From NCBI RefSeq assembly GCF_000151665.1, contig NW_013171860.1, positions 179,939 to 243,938 on the forward strand: DNA of 64,000 bases, in the 5' to 3' direction. Position 1 is the first letter of the stretch. The number at the start of each line of letters is the position of its first letter. Below, piece after piece: positions 49,701 to 59,328 of the stretch. A program made the translations under genes and the position numbers. This stretch comes from Blastocystis hominis. Lineage: Eukaryota; Sar; Bigyra; Opalinata; Blastocystidae. The notes under the pieces are model-generated. The model was not told the origin of the DNA and did no database searches. It saw only the letters and a list, made by a program, of their open reading frames with translations.

Positions 49701-52587
49701 CAGATTTGGAATATCTATTTACCATCTCTATTCAATATTTAGATCCACTTTCCAATGTCACCAAAACGAGGACAACAGAAACTCCATTATACAGAAGTTA
49801 GTGATGTTAGACTTGGAAGATCCAAAGCAAATCATTAAGAATCAATTCATTGTTACTTCGAAGTGTCAATGAAGTTGAATCATCATCATCCCATCTTTCT
49901 CCCCTACCTTCCAGTATCCGATATCATATGACACACATTGTTTTTCCTTCTTATTCATTCATTCATTCTGTTTTCCTTCATTACTCACTCACTCAATTAT
50001 TCATTCATTCATAGATTAATGGATCATTGATTGTCATAAAGGAAACACTTGATTCTTTGCTTTCATTGATTCCATTTCTTCTTTTGTTGACAAGGAATAT
50101 TGTTATCGATTTTGATGGTTTGGAATCAATGAATGAATGGTAGGGGAGAAAGAGAGAAGTAACAATAGCAGCAACAACATCCACAGCAACAACAACAATA
50201 ATAGTAGTAGTTGTAGTAAGCAATGGACCAAACGATCTATCAAATGATTTAATCAATAATCAGAACCTACAATACGAAATCATTTCAAATCAATCCGATT
50301 GATGATTCGTGACAACAATCAATCTTTCCATGCAAACCGACCATCAAATGATCTTCTCTTCATTTATATTGAAATCTGAATCGATTCACATAGATTCATT
50401 CAATTATGTGGATTGTTTGAAATTGATATGCATTCTTGGTATTTGTTTGTTTTCACATATCGAGTTTGTTCTTCATTTCGATCATTCCACATAACAATCT
50501 AATTGATCTATTATCCAGAATCGATCTGTAAGTATTATTGATTGATTGATCCATGATAATAATAATACTCATATTTCCAATAATATGACTATTATCATGG
50601 ATTTGGTTCTTTCCTTATTTATTTATTAAACTACACATATGATTGTTTCAATATCTCTTTCTATGATGATTACTATTATTATTATTAATCATCAGTAGCT
50701 ATGGATTGTTCTCAGATATTCTTCTTATTCTTATTCCTTTTACTGTTATTATTCTTCTTATTACTTGTTATTCACATACACATTGTTTGTTCTACATCAA
50801 TTTGGTATTAATTCGATATCGGACACTGCATTAAGTTCACAATTCATCCATTTGGATGATTACTCATGTTATTGTTCGTTCCTATTATGTTGTTGCTGCT
50901 CATTACTTCATTTCATTTCATTTCTATTCTAGGCATTGCTTTTGAACACATAATCTTATTATTATTCTCATTGATTTCTATTACTGTTATTATTGTTGCT
51001 GTGCCATTTTAACGAATTCATTATCGTCGTTATTATTGTTGTTCTTTGCTTTGTTGTTTGATAGATTCATATTATGAAAGAGTATACAGAATAGGCATCG
51101 ATTCAATCAATCAATCAATCAATCATGCGTTAAACAGTCATAAAAGCATGAACAAATGATTGAATGAATGATTGAATCGATGACATTATTGATGCAGAAT
51201 TACAGTTCATTGGTTGTGATAAAGGTCTTTGTTGTTTTGTGAATCACTCCACAGAGAGAGAATCTTTCATTGATTCATTGATTCATTCATTCATTCATTT
51301 GTTTTCTTTTCAGTGTTGAATTGCTGAAATCGTATCGAATCCAACTCCAATATCACAACCAATCACATTCCCATTCATTTCGATTCTCTCTCATTCACTC
51401 TTCATTATCATAATCACGTATTACATTCATAATAAATAACTAATACATATCATTGAATGGATTAAGATCTTAAGCAATGAATACTATTTCTTCTTCTCTT
51501 CTTTTCTTCATTCTTTCATCCATTCATGGTACAAACCATCTCCATGTTATGCAATCTTTGTACATCCAACTCATATTCATTCAATAGATTGTGACCAATT
51601 ACACAAATCATTCCAGTACTATTCTATTCACATATAGCATACAATCTGTGATAATATCTAGGAATCATTCAGTTCCAACCATTATATACCAATCATTGTG
51701 CATTCCAACTAACAATAACGGAATTTACTACAAACTCCAATCAATCATTCATTCATCGATTGGTTATTCCAGTACTAAGTATCAACAATATTGTTCCTGT
51801 TACTCAAAATTAGTTATTTTATGAAAATGGATTTAACAGAATCAAACATTATGTTAAACCAATGAAATGATAGAATCGTGTTTGTCTGGATTTTGTTTGT
51901 TATGAGGCAAAACTATGCATGATTTATGTAATTCGTTTCAGGATGTGCTAAAACAGATCCCTGTGAAATATCATCATTTCAGCTATTGTTCGTCATAATT
52001 TGTGAAAATGACTGCATTTCCATTGCTACTTCATACATATGTTATTTTCTACTATTACATTACATTCTAGTATTGTTGTTTTCATTCATATTGGCAATTT
52101 CTGATTATTCCACACTTACCTATCTCATTTTCACAGTATTCTATTCCATGGAGTATACTAATAAGCCAAAATATCCAATCAATCACAAATACACATTATT
52201 CTATCTTCCCATACAGAATAATAATGATGATGATGATGATGACAAAACATCAACTATTCACAATCAATACTATTGAGAGTAACTATTGTGAAGACTCTTG
52301 TTTGTTAATACTGCTCATTCCTTCTCTCAGCTTATAACACGAACTAGCAACATTATTAGTTGTCACATTCAGAATGTGAATTCATTATGGGCTTTGATAC
52401 AATTCATATCACACAATATGCACCAAAATGAAACACCACTATGTATATCTGAATATGCTAGTATTCATCAATTGTATGTTCAATATGACTGGTGATTAAC
52501 AGCAAATGATTATCGATATTTAGCAGAATTATGAATTATTATTGTGATGGTTAGTAAGGGTGGTTTTACTATCTTAATTGTAGCAGT
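46792..52587. other. AT-rich gene desert with simple repeats
   Basis: Nearly 6 kb without a believable gene. It is rich in short tandem runs: (AATAG)n at about 47,426-47,517, (TTTG)n at 47,580-47,601, (CAAT)n, (ATT)n, (ATCAA)n near 49,468-49,496 and (GATAA)n near 49,553-49,568. Frames here translate to low-complexity sequence (for example 49,003-49,224). The only recognisable gene trace is the LRR remnant at 49,690-49,920. Confidence 0.65.
49690..49920 (-). pseudogene. LRR gene remnant
   Basis: On the reverse strand, sequence parallels 46,480-46,655 of the intact LRR gene: GATGATGATGATTC, CGAAGTAATAATGAATTGAT, GATCTTCCAAGTCTAACATC, and GTGACATTGGAAAGTG in the same order. The exon-intron pattern is still visible but the reading frame is not kept (several stops). 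It is an isolated fragment of about two exons. Confidence 0.65.
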
Positions 52588-52960
52588 TATAGTAGTTGAT
52601 AATTGACGTGTACTGTGCAAATTAATTGCCCGCCTTTTTCGGTCAAAGTTGCCCCTTAGACCCCGTCAAATGTATGCCAGCCTCTCGAAGTCGCCCCTTT
52701 GATCCCTTCTTACATCGCTTGCTGTTTTCCACCTTGGACAACTAGTATTTTCCCCCATCATAAGAAATATGGTGTGAAATCTTATCTTTGGCTTATTTTG
52801 CTTACCTCCGCTGTCTATGGTATAGAAAGGCGATGCACGGCAAATCTGCTTTTTCCCGACACTACTCCATGCTTATCCAAGGCTTACCGGGGAATAATTC
52901 TTTCTCCTGCATCAATCCATACAAATATCGGAACTCCTACATCACTCACAGGAATCTCTG
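52588..52960. repeat. terminal-repeat region of element C, left edge
   Basis: GTTGCCCCTTAGACC, ACTACTCCATGCTTAT.CAAGG and ATCAATCCATACAAATATCGG follow the order of the left end of element B (TTGCCTTTTAGACC, ACTACTCCATGCTTAT, ATTAATCCGTACAAGTACAAG), including the leader of structural gene 1. Confidence 0.55.
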
Positions 52961-52979
52961 ATTCCCCGACCAAACTGTC

Positions 52980-53970
52980 TAAAGTATATACAGCTTCTTC
53001 TTTACATGTCTTTCGTCGATAATGCCTGAACGTGAGTGTGTGCACATTATCGTCCAAGCTCCTTCTCTTGTTGTATGTGCAAGTCATGAGTGTCTTGGTC
53101 TGCTCCTTCGTTGTGATATTGAATCCTTAATTGTTGATTCTCCTGAAGTTGCCTTCAATTACTACATCTCTCTTCTTCTCTGCCTCAAGGACACGCTTGT
53201 AAAACTCGTTGTTTTTCTCACTCATTCTCTCACCATCGATCACCACATTGCGAGGAACTCCCTTTGCTGCATTGTGCACGACATGCTTCTCATCAACGAG
53301 GCGGCATATCTTGGGTCTCAAACTCAAGAACTACATGATGCGATGCCCGTTGTGTTTGTCTTTCAAAATGCATCCAAACAACTTCTTGTTGAAGTTGAGG
53401 AACGATTCCAATGAAGGGAACTTGCTCTTGTCAACTTCATGCTCATAGTACTTCACGAGTTGTCCATAGAAGTAGCTCGTGTTATTCAATTCCGAGAAGT
53501 CGAATGACTTGTACATGTCGCACATCTTGTGAACGATGTTAGAGCGATCGTGCAACTGTACGATGAGCGAATCCATGTCCTGCCCCAACAGCTCCACGTT
53601 ATCAAATGTGTTCTTGAGCACATTGTAGTAGAAATCGTAGATGATGTGCTTGGACATATCCAGAATGGCGAACCCGATGAAGAACGGCTTCAACACCTTG
53701 CGCACCGGTGTATTCAACTTGATGCCGATAATATTCTCGGAATACATGGTTGTCCCGGCAATCATGTCATATCCATGCTTCTGAATGATTGACTCGCGTT
53801 CATTCCATGTGGTGGGGAACTTCACTTGCATTCATTTCAATCCAATCTCCACGAGCTTGCTATATGTTGAGTTTGCCAATAACTAGTATAGGTTCTTCTT
53901 CACAGTAGTGATGAATTTGGCTCGTTTCTCATTCAACATGTTCACATACTCGAATATGAATGGAGCGTGT
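52980..53970 (-). pseudogene. polymerase B remnant of element C
   Basis: Matches roughly the last 310 residues of the element A polymerase. Motif B is partly recognisable and motif C reads GQDMDSLIV. Other landmarks are FDFSELNNTSYFYGQLVKYY and AAKGVPRNVVIDGERM. It is a broken fossil fragment; the N-terminal three quarters are gone. Confidence 0.85.
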
Positions 53971-54029
53971 CTGAAGGGAGTGTATGTGTTAAACCCTATG
54001 AACGAAATCAACCAAAGTAAATTGAATCA

Positions 54030-54620
54030 ATGTCGATCATATTCAGCAGCAATGGAAACATTTACACGTTCAAGAAGCTCGATAACATACTCATCAATAT
54101 GCCAGAGAACGATGGCAAACATGTCCTCGTGCATGAGACAGTGGATGGCGTTCATCAATATTCATGGACGATACCTTCTGGTTGTTTTGTGAAAGTCAAT
54201 AATGTCACACTGTTTGAACATACACACACACACACTCAACCATTCAATAATCAATGCCAATTTGAATTATCTTCTGCTTTATATCTCATAATCACATCGA
54301 TTCCATGTTACAATGAGAATGATGCCCTATTCAAACATTGTGATTCCATCGAATCGGTTGTGGATAAGGGATACAAGGTGAGTATTTCAATGGATGGTTT
54401 GTCATTGCTCGATGTACCATTCATCGATACACTCAACAATCTTGTGACCCTTTCCCATACCAAACTGATAAATGGAATAGAATGGGCAAGTAAGAGTCAT
54501 ACGATCTCTGCATTCACGAATATCCCTTCTCTTGTATGTCTGAGAGGTGTGAAGAGCATCACGATCGTTTTTGAACACTTAGGCGAGGTTGTTGTTTCTT
54601 CTTCATCTGGGTGCTTGTAA
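54030..54620 (+). pseudogene. copy of the 205-aa element gene
   Basis: 196-residue relative of the gene at 2717-3334, starting MSIIFSSNGNIYTFKKLDN and ending FEHLGEVVVSSSSGCL. The frame looks whole although its surroundings are decayed. It lacks the palindrome-coded tail of the element A version. Its survival as an open frame next to broken neighbours is notable but may be chance. Confidence 0.7.
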
Positions 54621-55580
54621 TGGATCGATGTGATGTTGCTGCCTCTCTCAATGCATTGGGTTCCTTATCACTCTTGGATCGAGTGATGGGTGGTTCTGGT
54701 TGTGGTTTACATTTGCTAGCCAGCAGTTCCCAATCATAGCACTTCTGTGTGCGATTGTTTCCATTCTTCACTTCGTACATCAATGGCATGATGTGATCGT
54801 CAATGTCAACAACCTCAACCAAGTCCTGAGACCATTTGCTCGTCAATGATCGCTTTTCCAGAATGTGAGGTCTTCGTGTCACTCCAACATAATCACCCAC
54901 CTTGAATTGAGGTGTTGTGTCCTTTATTGTCATGTTGGATGGTTCTGTTTTATCCATGTACAAGATATCGTTGTTGTAGTTAAGCCAAATGTCATTGGGT
55001 GTATATCCGATGTCTCTGTTCTTCCTTCCATTGTGTCGACGAACTGCACCATCGATCAAATCGAACCATACACCTTTCCATTGATTGAATGGAATGAAGG
55101 AACCATGATGTGTTCCTTGATATCTCGAATTACTCGTTCGGCTAGTACTGCTTTATTCGCTGAATCCATGTGATACATGATGATGTCATACTTGTTCAAG
55201 ATGTTGGTACGAAAGATGGCATTGGTGAACTCGGTACCTCGATCCGAGCATATATGCTTTGGTGATTCACCATATGTCTGAATGATATCCTTCATCGCAT
55301 GCGTGACTTCTGTAGCACTCTTGCTCTTCAGTTTCCGAGTCATCAGGTATTTCGAATATCCATCAATACATACAAGGACATACTTGTATCCATGATTCTT
55401 GTAGAATCCAGTGCTCTTTTGTCTTCTCAATACTTTCTGTATCGATTTGTGTTGTTTGAAAGAGAAATCGATAAGATCGATGAAGTATATGTTTCATTTG
55501 AATCCACTGATGATCATTCGAGTTGCACCTCTTCGTTTTGCTGGTTTCCATAGTTCCTTGATCTCATTCATGTTCCCCAC
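54560..55580 (-). pseudogene. integrase remnant of element C
   Basis: Broken relative of the integrase at 1783-2781. The catalytic core (CSDRGTEFTNAIFRTN; AVLAERVIRDIK) and the C-terminal SH3-like part (FKVGDYVGVTRRPHILEKRS) are recognisable. It lies opposite the 205-aa gene copy, as in element A. Confidence 0.85.
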
Positions 55581-55589
55581 ACACCTCGA

Positions 55590-56620
55590 TAAATGAATCG
55601 CTTTATTCAAGGAATGAATAAGTTGTGTCAGAAGAAAAATCACAAACTGGTTATAGACTCGAAATACATTTTCTCCACTATACACTATTTCAAATAGAGC
55701 ATCACTCGCATTCAACATTGCAATGATCGTTTCGATATCATATGTACCTCATGGAATCGATATTACACTTTCATCTGTTCTATTTCCATTGATCACAACT
55801 ACTTGATCAGATGGTACATTATGGAATGTGAAATTGGTATAGAATGATACAAATGATATGTAACACTTATCGAATGATCGAGGATTATCCAGTTGTATCT
55901 CTTTCTTGTTCTATTGTTTCCAAATACTTCAATCATACTGAATTGGTTGGTCGATGGAACTGGAGTATGCAATTGATCACACACATCTTCAATAGTCAAT
56001 TGGAATTCGAATTCACCATTCAAATGTATGATATTACCATCCATATCCTTCAACACATACATCAATCGATCAAATCGGTGAATCATCGGTATTCATATTT
56101 CTTTTACAGTATTGATATCATTGATTTCAGGATCATCAATGATCATCGTGGTGAGTGAATTGTTGTTCTGATTAGCGATTTCAAATCAGATGATTGTATC
56201 AACAAAGAATACACTTGAATCACTTGACATTTTGAGTGATTTCAATCACATGCGATCCATAGAACGAAGCAGGGAATACAATCATGTGATTTCCTAACCC
56301 AAATATCTTTAGTACATCTGGAGCAATCGTGGTATCGATAGAGTATGGAGACTGGATTTAAATACACTCATAACTTGTAGCCATTGTGGAAATTGGGAAT
56401 GCAGTATTAATCATGGTGTTCAGAATGGCAATGATTTCATTCAGTGTATAATAACCAGGCGAGATCGTTGCCTCTTCACCATTGGTGTTTGTCATCACAT
56501 TGGTTGAGTCCACATTATTGAACATGACTTGATTGGGTTTGAATAGAACAGTCATGGAATGATAAATGGATTTCTAAACTTGTGAGGATTGATCCAATCG
56601 AATGTACCATTGATAGGTGA
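55590..56620 (-). pseudogene. structural-gene remnants of element C
   Basis: Fossil pieces matching structural proteins 2 and 1 of element B: NASDALFEIVYSGENVF from protein 2, and MTVLFKPNQVMFNNVDSTNV with GYYTLNEIIAILNTM from protein 1. A 68-aa-ORF relative (MNRFIQGMNKLCQKKNHKLV) lies on the other strand at about 55,594-55,665. All are decayed and incomplete. Confidence 0.7.
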
Positions 56621-56639
56621 ATCTTGTATGAGAATGGAA

Positions 56640-57000
56640 TAATGCATGTTCTCTCTTTACCAAAGACACTTATGACTTGCACGGACAACAATAGATGAAT
56701 TTGTGATGACAATGTACACATATTGGGTTTCAGTCATTACAAATTAGTAAACAAATATGTAAATACAAGAGAAATAACAGTAATTCACCTTAGCTAGGTA
56801 TGTTTGCTGCTTTCTTGCACCTGGATATTATTGACTACATAATCGGCTAGTCAACCCAGGAACGACAGTCGAGGACTCAGAGTCAATTGGTCGATTCCAA
56901 CAATCAATAAAGGGTTTGTATTTGTCGCCACACCGCGTTTTGTTCTAATCAAACGGCCACCGGGTTTTACAGAAAAAGCGCCATTCCCTTACTTCTTTCC
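56640..57000. repeat. right edge of element C
   Basis: Forward-strand sequence at 56,660-56,750 resembles the very end of the polymerase gene (ACTTATGACTTGCACGGACA; GACAATGTACACAT), head to head with the structural gene 1 remnant. A GC-richer zone to about 57,000 (ACACCGCGTTTTG, AAAAAGCGCCATTCCCTT) recalls element ends. Confidence 0.4.
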
Positions 57001-58091
57001 ATCATTCCATTTGTGCAAATAAAATGGAAATCTAGTATTATGCCTGCTCATACTTGAATGAGCTTTTTACCATAAAACCCATCAATTGAATAGTAGCTTA
57101 CAGATGTATTCTATTGTGTGTCCGCATGATAATACTTTGACTATTGTTTAGTAATACCCTTTCACAGTAATACTAATCTTCTTTTGATTGATTGAAATTA
57201 AGAACAATGAGTGATATCTTTCATTCCTAATACTCACTCTAGAATTCCAGTTGTTGATATTGCTTATGTTATCTATCTTCGCTAATTGCAATAAAAATGG
57301 TAGTTGATTACTGTCTCCAATCATAATTACAGTCAAGTCTCACAACATGGATAAGTGTGTTTATCATTAGCGTAGAGTCCATTCTTGTTATCCTCCACTC
57401 TATCATTATCAACATTGCTAACATAGATAATAGTAATGATATTAATGCTGTCAAACACCTTATTTCTCGTATATAAAGGATTTGGAAATCCTAGTATTTA
57501 ATTAATAATAATCATATCTGAATACTAATACTATCGCTGATTACTGAGCATTTGTTCATAACGTCTATAGTAATCTGCAGTAATCTGAGCACTGCTGGCA
57601 TCTATGCAGACACTGTTGAACATGTTCTGCAAAATTAAATAAATAATTGTGATTATACACGTTGAATAACATATAAATAAAAAAGTCTCCTGGCAACTCG
57701 TACGAGCAGCGAAGTCATTGATAAAATTCTAAACAGCTCTTGAAGTTTCACAGTTGCAGATAATATTAGCCTAGTACTTAAAACCCTCCATAGTATTTTG
57801 AAAGAATGTACTTAATACTAAACTTGGTTACAGAAATTACAAAAGCACCATATTGCTTTACCCATTATTAGAAATTGAGGATATTCAATGAGGTTATACA
57901 GATTGGATTGTTCAGCTCAATATCTTTTGTGTTATTGAGGGTGCTAAATAAAGTAGAGAATTCTTTGTTTATGACTTCAGGTATATAGATATGATATCTT
58001 CTTGCTTTCTTTGTTTTTGTAGTATCTAGCTATTTTGGACTCATAACCGCGGAACCACGAGTTGGGTTTTTTCTACTAAATAGCGATTTCC
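57001..58091. other. AT-rich intergenic DNA
   Basis: No gene recognised. Contains the repeat copy at 57,305-57,440 that pairs with 39,140-39,300. The right end would hold the SDHB promoter. Confidence 0.5.
57305..57440. repeat. interspersed repeat copy
   Basis: Partner of 39,140-39,300; see that entry for the shared words. Unclassified. Confidence 0.4.
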
Positions 58092-59057
58092 ATGTTGGCC
58101 ACGAAGTCCATGATGCTCGTGAAGAGCTTTACTAGACAGCCATTCTTGTTACAGAGTGCAGCTCAACGTTTGATGGCAACCACTCCCGATATGAAGATTA
58201 ATGCCACCGAGAGCAAGCCAGTTGTTACAGAAAGGCCATATTATTTGTAGAAGAACTATAAGATTTTCTCCATCTTCCGTTTCGATAATGAGAGAGATAA
58301 CAAGCCTCATTATGAGAAGTATGCTGTCGATATGAACGAGTACGTTTTAATTTCGAGATGCTGAAGCGTAGTTGTGGTACCATGGTACTGGACGCTCTTT
58401 TCAAGATCAAGAATGAGCAGGACCCGACCTTTGTGTTCAGAAGGTAGGTAGCATCCAATCCCTGTGAATATAGATCATGTCGTGAGGGTATTTGCGGTTC
58501 GTGTGCCATGAACATCAACGGCGAGAACGGTTTGGCTTGTTTGACTAAGATCCCCAAGGACAACAAGGTTTGCACGGTTCGTCCTCTCCCTCACTTATAT
58601 GTGATCAAGGATCTGGTGGCTGGTCCTAAATCCTTGTTTGCGTTAATAATCAGATTTAACGAACTTCTACGAGCAGTACGCGTCGATCAAACCGTGGCTG
58701 CAGAAGAAGTCGGCGGTGAGCACGGACTACAAGGTGGAGAACCTGCAGTCGCACGAGGATCGTCTGCTTCTGGACGGTCTGTACGAGTGCATTCTCTGCG
58801 CCTGCTGCTCGACGTCGTGCCCGTCGTACTGGTGGCACGGCGATAAGTATCTGGGCCCGTCGATTCTGCAGCAAGCGTACCGATGGATCGCCGATTCGCG
58901 TGATGAGATGACGGAGGAGAGACTGAAGAGTCTGGACGATACGTACAAGCTGTATCGATGCCATGCGATTATGAACTGCACGCATGCTTGCCCCAAGAAT
59001 CTCAATCCGGGAAGGTCGATCCACAAGCTGAAGAAGGCAATCCACCATATGCATTAA
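58092..59057 (+). CDS. SDHB: succinate dehydrogenase iron-sulfur subunit
   Basis: Five exons; introns of 30, 32, 30 and 31 nt leave 280 codons plus stop. Complex II subunit passing electrons from the flavoprotein to quinone in the mitochondrion-related organelle. The N-terminus ([20 protein letters not shown]) looks like a targeting presequence. The 2Fe-2S loop is [22 protein letters not shown], created in part by the third splice junction. The 4Fe-4S and 3Fe-4S ligands are [16 protein letters not shown] and [34 protein letters not shown] spans the fourth junction. Internal stops in the first and second introns confirm that splicing is needed. A 3'-end signal lies 72 bp after the stop. NFS1, which supplies its clusters, is in the same window. 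Confidence 0.95.
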
Positions 59058-59128
59058 TGGAGGGGGAGGAAGAAGAGGAGAGTTGAGGTGCGGTGATTTG
59101 TGATGATGAGGATGAGGAGGATGTGGAG

Positions 59129-59136
59129 TGTTTGTT
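59129..59136 (+). terminator. 3'-end signal of SDHB
   Basis: T-GGAG-TGTTTGTT, same form as actin, MRPS9 and NOC3. Confidence 0.7.
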
Positions 59137-59316
59137 GGAGAAAGAGAAATGGGAACTGGTTGTTTGTTGGAGGAGCGTAGAGCGTCTTGTCGAAGTATTG
59201 GATATGGCCACAAGCCTACGAAAAGCAAAAGTGAAGAATTCCCACGTAAAGGATTTCTCGCAATGGAATAGACGAATTCCTCCCTCATTCTCTCCACTCC
59301 AACCATCATTAGTTCA

Positions 59317-59324
59317 AACAAACA
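59317..59324 (-). terminator. 3'-end signal of NOC3
   Basis: Reverse-strand T-GGAG-TGTTTGTT. Cleavage after T59,329 would give TAA directly after GATCAGGAA, ending the protein SDSEEDQE; the next encoded stop is 18 bp further. Confidence 0.7.
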
Positions 59325-59328
59325 CTCC

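Larger units (their letters stand above)
52588..57000 (-). mobile_element. Polinton-like element C, old and decayed, inverted
   Basis: Read on the reverse strand, the order is structural protein 1, start of structural protein 2, the 68-aa ORF, integrase, the opposite-strand 205-aa gene, a trace of the 172-aa gene, polymerase C-terminal part, terminal repeat. This matches the orders in elements A and B. The fiber-like, adaptor-like and most structural and polymerase sequence is missing. The copy is clearly broken, with large deletions and on the order of ten or more smaller breaks, and has drifted toward the AT-rich composition of its surroundings, so it is the oldest of the three. Edges are approximate: a worn AGTAGT.G...ATTGACG at about 52,590 and a GC-richer zone ending near 57,000. 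Confidence 0.75.

Noticed and set aside
46792-52587. Regular TCAT, CAAT and AATAG repeats as a possible CRISPR-like or satellite array
   Set aside because: Units are 3-5 bp with no spacers of constant length and no associated genes; they are ordinary microsatellites in AT-rich DNA.
52980-53970. Several forward-strand frames of 70-130 codons
   Set aside because: They are antisense to the polymerase remnant; the reverse strand gives the recognised family motifs.
58092-58500. In-frame stops in SDHB, suggesting stop-codon reassignment
   Set aside because: They fall in 30- and 32-nt GT..AG introns; the spliced frame is exactly 280 codons with the standard code.
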